A stretch of DNA of 64,000 nt. It comes from Mycobacterium nebraskense. Its GTDB lineage: Bacteria > Actinomycetota > Actinomycetes > Mycobacteriales > Mycobacteriaceae. Made by a program: the position numbers and the translations under genes. Below are positions 56,160 through 64,000 of the stretch, one piece after another; the stretch's first letter is position 1; every line of letters starts with the position of its first letter. The DNA lies in contig NZ_LQPH01000153.1 of NCBI RefSeq assembly GCF_002102255.1, forward strand, positions 62,001 through 126,000. The letters are read 5' to 3'. The notes under the pieces were generated by a model. That model was not told the DNA's origin and searched no databases. It was given only the letters and a program-made list of their open reading frames with translations.

Positions 56160-57286
56160 GTGCGACCCACCAGCTTCACCGCGTCACGGTGCATGCGACC
56201 GAAGTTGTAGTAGGCCGCGCACGCGCCCTCCGGGGACACCATGCACGTTCCGATCGGGGTCTCCGGGGTGCACGCGGTGCCGAAAACCTTGCATTCCCAA
56301 GGCTTGAGCACACCCTTGAGCACCTCGCCGCACTGGCACGCCTTGGGGTCGGCGACCCGCACGCCCGGCATCGCGAACCGCAGCTCCGCGTCGAATTCCG
56401 CGAAGTCGTCGTGCAGCCGCAGCGCGCTTTGGGAGATGAAGCCCAGCCCGCGCCACTCGAAGTGGGGGCGCAGCGCAAATACCTTGCCCATCAACGCCAA
56501 AGCTGCCGGATTGCCGCGCTCGGGCACCACGCGCGTGTACTGGTTCTCCACCTCGCAGCGGCCTTCGCGGATTTGCGTCAGCAGCATCGCGACCGCCGCC
56601 AGGATGTCCAGCGGCTCAAAGCCGGCCACTACCAAGGGCTTTCGGTACACCTCCGGCACGAACCGGTAGGGTCGGTTGCCCACCACCGTCGACACGTGCC
56701 CGGGCCCGATGAACCCCGAGAGCCGCAAGTCTGGCGACTCCAGGATCGCCTTGATCGGCGGCACGATCATCACGTGGTTGCAGAACACGCTGAAATTGGT
56801 CAGCCCCAGGTCGCGGGCGCGAACCAGGGTCACCGCCGTCGACGGTGCGGTGGTCTCGAAACCGATGGCGAAGAACACCACGTGCTTGTCGGGATTGTCG
56901 AGCGCGATCTTCAGCGCGTCCAGCGGGGAGTAGACGAATCGCACGTCGGCGCCGCGCGCCTTGGCGTCCAGCAGGCTGCCGTTCGATCCGGGCACCCGCA
57001 TCATGTCGCCGAAGCAGGTGAAGATCACGTCGGGTTGGCCGGCCAGCCACATCGCGTCGTCGATGCGGCCCATCGGGATCACGCAGACCGGACACCCGGG
57101 GCCGTGCACCAGCTCGACGTTGTCGGGCAGCAGGTGTTCGATGCCGTGCCGGTAGATCGTGTGCGTGTGCCCGCCGCACACCTCCATGAACTTGAACTGT
57201 TCGCCGCCGGTCCCGGCCAAGCGCCCGATGGCGCCCAGCAGCTTGCGGGCCGCGGCCGGATCACGGAACTCGTCAACGAATCTCAT
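56156..57286 (-). CDS. hypD: HypD, hydrogenase Fe(CN)2CO assembly scaffold
   Basis: A 376-residue HypD with the conserved Cys motifs VCGGHTHTIYRHG, GPGCPVCVIPMGRIDDA, and the C-terminal cluster ligands CQCGEVLKG...WECKVFGTAC...GTCMVSPEGACAAYY. With HypC it holds the iron while HypE/HypF supply cyanide and CO is added. It follows hypC after 69 nt and overlaps the DUF6390-like gene by 4 nt. Confidence 0.96.
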   Translation of the reverse strand: MRFVDEFRDPAAARKLLGAIGRLAGTGGEQFKFMEVCGGHTHTIYRHGIEHLLPDNVELVHGPGCPVCVIPMGRIDDAMWLAGQPDVIFTCFGDMMRVPGSNGSLLDAKARGADVRFVYSPLDALKIALDNPDKHVVFFAIGFETTAPSTAVTLVRARDLGLTNFSVFCNHVMIVPPIKAILESPDLRLSGFIGPGHVSTVVGNRPYRFVPEVYRKPLVVAGFEPLDILAAVAMLLTQIREGRCEVENQYTRVVPERGNPAALALMGKVFALRPHFEWRGLGFISQSALRLHDDFAEFDAELRFAMPGVRVADPKACQCGEVLKGVLKPWECKVFGTACTPETPIGTCMVSPEGACAAYYNFGRMHRDAVKLVGRT

Positions 57287-57355
57287 GTGCGTCCCCTTCG
57301 TGGTCTGATTGCCCGACTCCTCCTCGGTCCGCGACCGGACCGCATCGTCGCCGGG

Positions 57356-57628
57356 CTAGATAATGGCCGACGAGTCGAAGGCTTCCATCTCGGTGGCATA
57401 GGCGTCGCCGAGTTTCTTGACTGCGGCCAGCGTGAGCAGCGCCTCGGTCTCGTCGATCTTGGCCATGGCGAACCCGACGTGAACCAGGACCCACTCGTCG
57501 GGTTCCGGCATGTCGTCCTCGAGCAGCCGGACACTGATGGTGCGCTGCACGCCGCTGACGTCGACCTTCGCCAAATAGTTTTCGGGATCGGTGATCTCAA
57601 CGATCCGACCCGGAATTCCAAGACACAT
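57356..57628 (-). CDS. hypC: HypC, hydrogenase maturation chaperone (copy next to hypD)
   Basis: A 90-residue HypC/HupF. The iron-binding Cys 2 is present (MCLGIPGRIVEI), as is the conserved VLVHVGFAMAKIDE segment. ATG 57628 is chosen because Cys must follow the initiator Met; the open frame upstream is not coding. It lies 16 nt after hypE and before hypD, the usual HypC-HypD pairing. Confidence 0.95.
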   Translation of the reverse strand: MCLGIPGRIVEITDPENYLAKVDVSGVQRTISVRLLEDDMPEPDEWVLVHVGFAMAKIDETEALLTLAAVKKLGDAYATEMEAFDSSAII

Positions 57629-57644
57629 GTGCGGCCTTCCTTCC

Positions 57645-58757
57645 CTAGCAGATTCGCGGCAGCGGGTCGCCGACGAGCATGTCGACGATCCGTGTTCCAC
57701 CGAATCCGGTTCGCAGCACCACGCTTTCGGCTGGTTCGGTGACGATTTCGCCGACCTCGGCCGCATCGGCGCCCAGCGGATGGGACCGCAGCGCGGCCAG
57801 CCCGGCCGCCGCCTCCTCCGGCGCGACCACGGCGACGAACTTGCCCTCGTTGGCGACGTACAGCGGGTCGATGCCAAGCAGCTCGCAGGCACCGTTCACC
57901 ATGGGCGCCACGGGAAGTCGCTCCTCTTCGAGCAGCACCCCAAGACCACAGGCCTGGGCCAGTTCGTTGCAGACGGTGCCCACCCCGCCCCTCGTCGCGT
58001 CACGCAACCAGCGGGTGGACGGCGCGGCCGTCATCAACAGCTCCACCAGCGGGCTGAGGCACGCGGTGTCGGAGTGGATATCGGCCTCGATGGCCAGGTC
58101 GCCCCGCGCCAGCATGACCGCCATGCCGTGATCGCCCATCGACCCCGACAACAGCAGCTTGTCACCGGGCCGCACCGACGCCGCGGACAGCGCGCGTCCC
58201 GCGGGGATGACACCCGCCCCGGCGGTGGTGACGAACACGCCGTCGGCGGCGCCCTTGGGCACCACCTTGGTGTCGCCGGTGACGATCTGCACGCCCGCAT
58301 TGGCGGCCGCCGCCGCCATGTCGGCGACGATCTCTTTCAATTCGGTGATGGGAAACCCCTCTTCGATCACGAACGCCGCAGAGATCCACGACGGCACGGC
58401 ACCGGCCATCGCGAGGTCGTTGCAGGTGCCGTGCACGGCGAGCGCGCCGATGGAGCCGCCGGGAAAGCGCCTGGGCTGCACCACGAATGAATCCGTGGAC
58501 ATCGCCAGGCGTTCGCCGCCGGGTAGCGTCAGGACCGCGCTGTCGCCCAGGGACTCCAGCAGCGGATTGCGGAACGCCTCCACGAACACCGCGTCCACCA
58601 GCGCCGCCGAGGCCTTGCCGCCCGCGCCGTGCGCCAGCGTCACATGGTCGTCGAGCAAGCGGGGGCGACGCCTGCGGAACGATTCGATGCGTTCGATCAC
58701 CTCGCCCTCGGCGAACCTCGGTCCTGACGACAGGTAGTCGCCCGCTGATTTGTTCAT
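57645..58757 (-). CDS. hypE: HypE, carbamoyl dehydratase
   Basis: A 370-residue HypE. It dehydrates the carbamoyl group placed by HypF on its C-terminal cysteine to a thiocyanate. The C-terminus PRIC is intact. The ATP-grasp-like AIRS domains show LAHGAGGKASA, VMTDSF-like MSTDSFVVQPRRFPGG and the GDTKVVPKG loop. ATG overlaps the SIS gene stop (ATGA). Confidence 0.96.
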   Translation of the reverse strand: MNKSAGDYLSSGPRFAEGEVIERIESFRRRRPRLLDDHVTLAHGAGGKASAALVDAVFVEAFRNPLLESLGDSAVLTLPGGERLAMSTDSFVVQPRRFPGGSIGALAVHGTCNDLAMAGAVPSWISAAFVIEEGFPITELKEIVADMAAAAANAGVQIVTGDTKVVPKGAADGVFVTTAGAGVIPAGRALSAASVRPGDKLLLSGSMGDHGMAVMLARGDLAIEADIHSDTACLSPLVELLMTAAPSTRWLRDATRGGVGTVCNELAQACGLGVLLEEERLPVAPMVNGACELLGIDPLYVANEGKFVAVVAPEEAAAGLAALRSHPLGADAAEVGEIVTEPAESVVLRTGFGGTRIVDMLVGDPLPRIC

Positions 58758-59428
58758 GCGGCCCCCAAACCTCGCTCACCACCGAGAAGTTGATGCACGC
58801 TCAACCACAGCTGATAGCCCAGCAGCGCTTGTGATTCCTGAATGCGGTGCACGCTTTGCGAACGAACGACGAAGCAGGCGTCCACGTTCGGATTGTTCGC
58901 GAACGCGCCGCCGTCGTAGCCGGCGAATCCGATGGTGTACAGGCCACGTTGACGCGCCTCGGCCAGCGCGGCGAGCAGGTTGGGCGAACCGCCACTGGTC
59001 GACATGGCGATCGCGATGTCACCGGCCTTGGCGCGGGCGATCAACTGCCGGGCGAACACCAACTCGAAACCTACGTCGTTGCCCAAGGCGGTGAGGATCG
59101 CCTGATCGGTGGTCAACGGCCACGCGGGTAACGGCTTGCCGATCGGCGGCCGGGCGAACAGCCTGGCCAGAGTGGTGGAATCGGTGCAGCTGCCACCGTT
59201 TCCGAAGGTGAACATGCGGCCGCCTGCCGCGAAACGGCGGGCCAGCTCGGCCGCGGCCTGACCGAGCAACGCGGAGTTGGCTTCCAGTGTCGAGCGCCGC
59301 AGCGCCAGACTCTCGGCCGCCTTCGCCTGCGCAGACGCGGCCAGGTCGGCCAGCAGCGACCCGGGGTCGTCCTCCTGGGCGTCGATGAAGGGGTACAGGA
59401 AGTTGGTGGGCTCGTCGGGGGGGCTCAT
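58754..59428 (-). CDS. GmhA-like SIS-domain protein of the hydrogenase operon
   Basis: A 224-residue protein with a SIS fold like phosphoheptose isomerase: MFTFGNGGSCTDSTTLARLF and IAIAMSTSGGSPNLLAAL bind the sugar phosphate in GmhA. However, the catalytic acid of GmhA (FAEEL region) reads LARLF here, and the catalytic His of RIQEIH reads RIQESQ. It may therefore bind a phosphosugar without isomerising it. It overlaps both neighbours by a few bases, so its job is likely tied to hydrogenase maturation; the role is unknown. Confidence 0.85.
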   Translation of the reverse strand: MSPPDEPTNFLYPFIDAQEDDPGSLLADLAASAQAKAAESLALRRSTLEANSALLGQAAAELARRFAAGGRMFTFGNGGSCTDSTTLARLFARPPIGKPLPAWPLTTDQAILTALGNDVGFELVFARQLIARAKAGDIAIAMSTSGGSPNLLAALAEARQRGLYTIGFAGYDGGAFANNPNVDACFVVRSQSVHRIQESQALLGYQLWLSVHQLLGGERGLGAA

Positions 59429-60144
59429 CAGCCGTCCTTCTCGTTCAGTCTGCCGATCGCCATGCCGGCGTGCACCAGCATCAAGTCCCCGGCGGCGACG
59501 GGGTCGATCAGTGTGGTCACCACGTTCTCGATGCCCCGCGCGGTGCGCACCGCGGCGTGCCCGTCGGCCGACGCCGTCACCGCCTCACCCGGGCGTCCCT
59601 CATCGCCGCAGGTGACACAAACCGACTCCGAGCACTCGGGTTTGAGCAGGCCGGGATGCTCGAAACACACGTGGGTCAGCTCCCACAGCAGGTGATAGAA
59701 CAGCACGAAGCCGCCCGTCGCCGGCACGCGCGGATCGGGGTCGTCGAGCCACAGCACGTGATCGGCCATGCCCGCCCTGGGTCGTTCGCCGCTGCCGATC
59801 CAGATCGTGGTGGCGCCCCATGCGGGGGCGCGCCGCATCACCGAGCGGACCTGCGCGTCGTCCGCTTCGGAGACCGCGACCACGATGTCGCCCGGCTGCA
59901 CGGACACTCGCACCAGATCCACCAGGTCGGGCCCGGTCAGCGCCACCGCGGGCAGGGCCCGTTTGCCCATGATCACCGGGTGGACGAACTCGACCGCGAT
60001 GTGCAGCGCATGCGGTTCCCACGACGGCGCGATGGACCACATGGTGGCGCCCGCGGCGAAGCGCTTGGCGAGTGTGAATGCGGTGGCGGCGAGGTCTTCG
60101 GCCAATTCGGCACCAAGCCCGCGATCGATGGCCGTGGTGGTCAT
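59428..60144 (-). CDS. SIS-domain/HypC-like fusion protein
   Basis: A 238-residue protein. The N-terminal 165 residues look like a divergent SIS fold (PGDIVVAVSEADDAQVRSVM, ADHVLWLDDPDP). The C-terminal 65 residues align with HypC: SVCVTCGDEGRPGEAV, then LIDPVAAGDLMLVHAGMAIG. HypC proper carries its iron-binding Cys right after Met; here it is an internal CVTC, so the chemistry must differ. It sits between hypF and the GmhA-like gene, with the stop overlapping the next start. Possible roles are an assembly chaperone or a redox-regulated scaffold; I know of no experiment. Confidence 0.75.
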   Translation of the reverse strand: MTTTAIDRGLGAELAEDLAATAFTLAKRFAAGATMWSIAPSWEPHALHIAVEFVHPVIMGKRALPAVALTGPDLVDLVRVSVQPGDIVVAVSEADDAQVRSVMRRAPAWGATTIWIGSGERPRAGMADHVLWLDDPDPRVPATGGFVLFYHLLWELTHVCFEHPGLLKPECSESVCVTCGDEGRPGEAVTASADGHAAVRTARGIENVVTTLIDPVAAGDLMLVHAGMAIGRLNEKDG

Positions 60145-60147
60145 GGC

Positions 60148-62493
60148 TCAGCCCTCCTCCTGCGCGGTCAGCATCGAGATCGCGGCCTGACCCAGTGCGA
60201 GCCCGCCGTCGTTCGCCGGAACGGCGCGGTGGGTCAGTACCTCGAATCCTGCCAGCCGCAACCGCTGACGACACGCGTTCAGCAACAACACGTTCTGGAA
60301 AACGCCGCCGGTGAGGCCCACCAGCCGGATGGCGCCGGCCACTTGACCGACCGCCTTGGCGACGGCGTCCGCGACAGCGTGGTGGAAAGCCGCGGCCAGC
60401 AGCGCGGGCCGCGTGCCCGCGTATAGCGCCGACACCAATGTCTGCACCATGGGGGCGGGATCGATCACCCCGTCGGCACCCACCATGAGCGGCAGCGACG
60501 GCCCGGCCACCGCACCCGCCGACTCCGCCAGCGCCTCCAGCTCGATGGCGGCCTGGCCTTCATAGTCGATGCGGTGCCGCACGCCCAGCAACGAGGCGAC
60601 CGCGTCAAAGAGGCGACCCATGCTCGAACAGGGAACGCATCCGGTTCCCGTCTCCAATTGCGCATGGGTGACGCGTAATTCGTCCGGGGTTGCCGCCGCG
60701 ACGGGCGCCAGGTCGGGGGTCCAGTCGATGCCGGCCGACCACAACTGCGACAGGGCCATCCGCCACGGGTTGCGGACCGCCGCATCACCGCCTGGCAGTG
60801 GCACCGGCAACAGGTGGCCGGCCCGGACAAATCGGTGGCTGTCGCTCCCGAGCCGGAGAATTTCGCCGCCCCAGATGGTCTGGTCGCATCCGTAACCCGT
60901 GCCGTCGAAGGAGACTCCGACGACGGGTTCGCCGATGCGCCCGTGCTCGGCCAGCAGCGACACCACGTGCGCGTGGTGGTGCTGAATGAGGTCAAGCGGC
61001 CGGCCGTCCGCGCGGCGCTCCGCCCAGCTTCGGGTGTGATACCCCGGATGCAGGTCGGCGGCCAAACGCGACGGAGCGCCGCGTATTTCGCTGAGCTGGC
61101 TCACCGCCCGCTCGAACGCGCGCAGCGTCTCCCAGGTGCCCATGTCGCCGATGTGCCCGGACAGGTAGGCCCGCGAGCCGTCGGTGAGGCAGAAGGTGTT
61201 CTTCAATTCCCCGCCGACGGCCAGCACCGCCGGCCCCGCGAGATTCAAGTCGACCGGCAGCGGTGCGTAGCCACGGGACCGGCGGATCGGCAGTTCGGTG
61301 CCGCTTTCCCGGTCTCTGACGATGCGCACCACCGAGTCGTCGCACGGGACGTGGATCGGGCGGTCGTGGTCGAGGACCGCATCGCACAACGCCGGAAGTC
61401 GCTGTGCTGCATCGTCATCGGTGAAGCAGATGGGCTCGTCGGATCGGTTGGCGCTGGTGAGCACCAGCGCGTCGGGCACGGGCGTGGCGGCGGCGGGCAC
61501 GGGCGCCAGCAGCAGGTGATGGACGGGGGAGTACGGCAGCATCAGCCCGAGCAATGGGCTCCCGGGCGCGACGGCGTCGGCGACCGGCGCTTCGGGCCGG
61601 CGGCGCAGCAAGACGATCGGGCGGGCCGGACTCGACAGGACCGCGGCCTCGCTGTCGTCGACGTAGGCATAGCGGCGCGCGACGTCGAGGTCACGGACCA
61701 GCATGGCAAACGGCTTGGCGCCGCGGGCCTTTCGCGCTCGCAGCGCGGCGAGCGCCTCGCCGTCGCTGACCGTGCAGGCCAGGTGGTAGCCGCCGACGCC
61801 CTTGATGGCGACCACCGCCCCCGCGGCCAGCGCGCGTTGGGTGGCCGCCAGCGCGGCGTCCGAACCGTCGACGCGCCCGGTCGCCGACCGGAACCACAGG
61901 GACGGCCCGCAATCGGGGCAGGCGATCGGCTGGGCGTGGAACCGGCGATCCGCCGGGTCGTGGTATTCGGCGGAGCAGCGCTGACACATGGCGAAGCCCG
62001 ACATGGTGGTGGCCGGGCGGTCGTAGGGCAGCCCGCGGATGATGGTGAATCGCGGCCCGCAGTTGGTGCAGGTGACGAAGGGGTGGCGGTAGCGCCGGTC
62101 GCCCGGGTCGAAGAGCTCGGCGACACAGTCGTCGCACACCGCGATGTCGGGCGGAATCGGCGTCGTACCGCCGGGGACCGCCCGGCTGGCCACTATCCGG
62201 AACTCCCGTCCGCAGCCGGCGGCGGCGACGAGGTCGCTGACCGTGACGTCGCTGATTCGGGCCAGCGGCGGCGTCTCGGCCCGCAAGCGCCGGCCGAATT
62301 CGGCGATGCGCGCGCGTTCGCCCTGCACCTCGAGGAAGACCGCGCCCGAATCGTTGCCGACGAACCCGGACAGCCCGAGCTCGGTCGCGATGCGGTGGAC
62401 GAAGGGCCGGAAGCCAACCCCCTGCACAACACCGGTCACGGTGAAGCGCTGCCGAACGTCGTCATGCCCAAGCAGCAGGGGGGACGGGGTCAT
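60148..62493 (-). CDS. hypF: HypF, carbamoyltransferase
   Basis: A 781-residue HypF. Domains in order: acylphosphatase ([18 protein letters not shown]), two Cys4 zinc fingers (CDDC...CTNCGP, CQRC...CPDCGP), a YrdC-like domain, and a Kae1-like domain with [14 protein letters not shown] and [10 protein letters not shown]. It makes carbamoyl-AMP from carbamoyl phosphate and ATP and transfers it to HypE. Full length. It starts 1 nt after hypC copy 2. Confidence 0.97.
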   Translation of the reverse strand: MTPSPLLLGHDDVRQRFTVTGVVQGVGFRPFVHRIATELGLSGFVGNDSGAVFLEVQGERARIAEFGRRLRAETPPLARISDVTVSDLVAAAGCGREFRIVASRAVPGGTTPIPPDIAVCDDCVAELFDPGDRRYRHPFVTCTNCGPRFTIIRGLPYDRPATTMSGFAMCQRCSAEYHDPADRRFHAQPIACPDCGPSLWFRSATGRVDGSDAALAATQRALAAGAVVAIKGVGGYHLACTVSDGEALAALRARKARGAKPFAMLVRDLDVARRYAYVDDSEAAVLSSPARPIVLLRRRPEAPVADAVAPGSPLLGLMLPYSPVHHLLLAPVPAAATPVPDALVLTSANRSDEPICFTDDDAAQRLPALCDAVLDHDRPIHVPCDDSVVRIVRDRESGTELPIRRSRGYAPLPVDLNLAGPAVLAVGGELKNTFCLTDGSRAYLSGHIGDMGTWETLRAFERAVSQLSEIRGAPSRLAADLHPGYHTRSWAERRADGRPLDLIQHHHAHVVSLLAEHGRIGEPVVGVSFDGTGYGCDQTIWGGEILRLGSDSHRFVRAGHLLPVPLPGGDAAVRNPWRMALSQLWSAGIDWTPDLAPVAAATPDELRVTHAQLETGTGCVPCSSMGRLFDAVASLLGVRHRIDYEGQAAIELEALAESAGAVAGPSLPLMVGADGVIDPAPMVQTLVSALYAGTRPALLAAAFHHAVADAVAKAVGQVAGAIRLVGLTGGVFQNVLLLNACRQRLRLAGFEVLTHRAVPANDGGLALGQAAISMLTAQEEG

Positions 62494-62494
62494 C

Positions 62495-62761
62495 TCAGCC
62501 GCCCTCCGGGAAGTCGAAAGGATCCGTGCGGCCCCTGCCCATCAGCTCCAGGCCGGCCAGCGCCTGCTCGGCGCCCGCCCGGTCCGTCTTCTCGACGGCG
62601 AAGCCCATATGGATGATGATCCAGTCGCCGGGGGCGAACGTCTCTTCCGGCAGCATGCCGACGTTGACCTTGCGCTGTTCGCCGGTGACGTCGACCAAGG
62701 CGAGCTGCCCTTCGTAGCCGTCCAGCATCCGGATCACTTGGCCGGGGATCCCTAAACACAT
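62495..62761 (-). CDS. hypC: HypC, second copy
   Basis: An 88-residue HypC/HupF with [15 protein letters not shown] and [15 protein letters not shown]. It differs clearly from the copy at 57356-57628. Different HypC paralogues often serve different hydrogenase large subunits. It lies between the maturation protease (3-nt gap) and hypF. Confidence 0.95.
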   Translation of the reverse strand: MCLGIPGQVIRMLDGYEGQLALVDVTGEQRKVNVGMLPEETFAPGDWIIIHMGFAVEKTDRAGAEQALAGLELMGRGRTDPFDFPEGG

Positions 62762-62764
62762 GAC

Positions 62765-63262
62765 TCAGCGGCCCTCTCGGCTGGTTGCGACCGAGTGCGC
62801 CTGCAGCGCCGCGACGATCTCCTCGACGGCCCGTGCGGCGCGCGGCACGGCTTTGGCCACGGGCTCGGTGAGGCCGATGCCCTCCTCGACGCTGCCCGCC
62901 TCGCACCCGACGACGACCGTGTAGGGCGGGTTGCCGCCCAGCGCCCGCAGGCTGGCGAACACCGCGGCCGGATCCATGCTGTGGCCGTCGAAACCCGCCG
63001 CGGCCGAATCCGATTCATGGTCGGCCTGGAAGACATGCAACGTGCCGGGGCTGCCACGGCTGGGGACGGCGTCGACGAGGACGAGCGTGTCCCATTCCTC
63101 GAGCAGGTCGTAGGCCAGGTGCATGCCGCTGATGCCGTAGTCGGTGACGCGGACACTCGAATCGTCCTGCGGGATCTCGGCGTTGCGGATCACTTCGGAT
63201 CCGAAGCCGTCGTCGCCCAGGAAGATGTTACCGATGCCGGCTACCAGGATGCGCGCTGTCAT
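62765..63262 (-). CDS. hydrogenase maturation endopeptidase (HyaD/HycI family)
   Basis: A 165-residue protease that clips the C-terminus of the hydrogenase large subunit after nickel insertion. The Ni-sensing residues fit GIGNIFLGDDGFG (Asp), LVLVDAVPS (Asp) and a His in the C-terminal half. Its presence implies a [NiFe]-hydrogenase large subunit nearby. Confidence 0.9.
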   Translation of the reverse strand: MTARILVAGIGNIFLGDDGFGSEVIRNAEIPQDDSSVRVTDYGISGMHLAYDLLEEWDTLVLVDAVPSRGSPGTLHVFQADHESDSAAAGFDGHSMDPAAVFASLRALGGNPPYTVVVGCEAGSVEEGIGLTEPVAKAVPRAARAVEEIVAALQAHSVATSREGR

Positions 63263-63280
63263 CTCCGCTGCCCGAGCAAG

Positions 63281-63400
63281 TTACATCCGCCTCAGCTTCA
63301 GGTAGCGGCGCGCATCGGGCAGGGATACCACCCCCAGCACCAATCCGACCACGAGCACCAACGCGATGATCGCGACGAATATCCAACCCAAGACCTCCAT
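63281..63400 (-). CDS. 39-residue membrane peptide of the hydrogenase operon
   Basis: A small ORF: one membrane helix (WIFVAIIALVLVVGLVLGVV) and a basic tail (SLPDARRYLKLRRM). ATG 63400 is preceded by AAAGGAGTTCGAG, a strong ribosome binding site, and the stop is 18 nt before the protease start. I associate small proteins with this SLPDxxRY pattern with actinobacterial hydrogenase loci (DUF6893-like). It may anchor or help the hydrogenase at the membrane; this is inference. Confidence 0.72.
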   Translation of the reverse strand: MEVLGWIFVAIIALVLVVGLVLGVVSLPDARRYLKLRRM

Positions 63401-63412
63401 CTCGAACTCCTT

Positions 63413-64000
63413 TCACGAGTTTGCCGGGCTGCGTTGAGCTTCCAGGGGCTCGATTTCGTCCGGGGAGAAGTACAGGTAACGGCCGTACCAGTCGTGCAGG
63501 TCGGCGGCCGGGTCATCGTCGACGACGACCCCGACGTGCTTGTTGCCCTCGACGTCCTCGTGCACCGAGGTGACGCGGGCGGTCTTGCCGGCGACGAAGA
63601 TGTCCTGCGCGTCGGCGTTGCGCCTCGGTCGCAACCGGACCTGGCTGCCGCGCGCAACCCGGACCCCGTTCACCAGCACCGCATCGATTTCCGGACGGAC
63701 CGCGTTGTCGGCCAGCGGATCCCACCAATCGACCCCCTCGGGTATCTCCGGGACCAGACCCCGGATCGCGTGGGGATCGCGCAGCACACCGTGCAGGCGC
63801 GCCATCGCCTCGGGCGACATCGCGTCACACTGGTCGATGATCCGCGCCGCTCGCGGGTCCGTGGCCCGGGCCTGCGCCTTCTCCTCGTCCGTCATGGTCA
63901 TCACGCGCAGCGTGAGGATCTCGTCGATCTCCGTGCAGTCATAGAGGGCGGTGTCGCTCTGCTCGGCGACCTCGGGGTGGTCGTAGAGGATGATCGGCGA
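63413..64000 (-). CDS. unknown protein of the hydrogenase operon (5' part outside window)
   Basis: 195 residues are visible, and the frame stays open to the window edge, so the start lies outside. A GTG at 63904 also fits, but upstream residues (ILYDHPEVAEQSDTALYDCT) look coding. The visible part includes DEEKAQARATDPRAARIIDQ and a C-terminal beta-rich half (GSQVRLRPRRNADAQDIF, ARVTSVHEDVEGNKHVGVVV) that resembles a small barrel. No known domain recognised. It is first in the visible operon and is probably preceded by the structural genes. Confidence 0.7.
   Translation of the reverse strand, partial: SPIILYDHPEVAEQSDTALYDCTEIDEILTLRVMTMTDEEKAQARATDPRAARIIDQCDAMSPEAMARLHGVLRDPHAIRGLVPEIPEGVDWWDPLADNAVRPEIDAVLVNGVRVARGSQVRLRPRRNADAQDIFVAGKTARVTSVHEDVEGNKHVGVVVDDDPAADLHDWYGRYLYFSPDEIEPLEAQRSPANS

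Noticed and set aside
60814-62616. 600-residue plus-strand frame opposite hypF
   Set aside because: hypF has all its domains on the minus strand; the opposite frame is compositional shadow.

Overview
The window is high-GC mycobacterial chromosome. Gene content and order follow the Mycobacterium tuberculosis H37Rv stretch Rv2918c (glnD) to Rv2859c, read in the opposite orientation. PPE proteins, an MPT63-like secreted protein, MPT53, Rip1, LppW-like and LpqS-like proteins, frequent GTG/TTG starts and many leaderless-type promoters all fit the genus. Genes standing beside pknI and fdhF in H37Rv are present, but pknI and fdhF are not. A cobyric acid synthase and a [NiFe]-hydrogenase maturation operon are present. 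This suggests a non-tuberculous, probably slow-growing Mycobacterium; the species is inference.

Layout. 1-5 kb: 5'-truncated glnD, a convergent helicase and an alpha/beta hydrolase. 5-10 kb: ffh, two amidohydrolases and a TetR regulator with a candidate operator. 10-18 kb: dacB2, a SnoaL-like protein, rpsP-khpA-rimM-trmD, an LppW-like lipoprotein, rplS, lepB, rnhB and a DUF2469 gene. 17.6-27.7 kb: GAF-ANTAR regulator, SDR, fdhD, yraN-comM-dprA, viuB, a lactate-monooxygenase-like enzyme, xerC and an M23 peptidase. 28-37 kb: rpsB-tsf with a structured leader, amiC, MarR, ChaB, MPT63-like protein, acyltransferase, winged-helix regulator, CsbD, pyrH-frr. 37-48 kb: cdsA, rlmN with a 57-bp tandem repeat at its 3' end, mpt53-ccdA, dxr-rip1-ispG-GNAT, a lipoprotein PBP and DUF1707. 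48-54 kb: mapB-cobQ, a degenerate hydrolase, a class I amidotransferase, a PPE gene, and a decaying LpqS/PPE patch.

54.2-64 kb, all on the minus strand, is a tightly packed hydrogenase maturation operon. In transcription order it holds an unknown protein cut by the window edge, a 39-residue membrane peptide, a maturation protease, hypC, hypF, a SIS-HypC fusion, a GmhA-like SIS protein, hypE, a second hypC, hypD, a DUF6390-like protein and a phosphodiesterase. No hydrogenase structural subunit and no hypA/hypB lie inside the window; they are expected beyond the right edge or elsewhere. Together the genes would build the Fe(CN)2CO centre (HypC/D/E/F) and trim the large subunit. The SIS and SIS-HypC genes and the three HypC-like modules are the least explained part of the window.

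Other signals found by reading: a candidate rpsB leader switch with mutually exclusive hairpins; a perfect MarR palindrome over the start codon of its own gene; a paired promoter motif at equal geometry before rpsP and rplS; small upstream ORFs before fdhD and the MPT63-like gene; and many nAnnnT -10 elements 6 to 8 nt before a start codon, as expected for leaderless mRNAs. No tRNA, rRNA, IS element, phage gene or CRISPR array was recognised.
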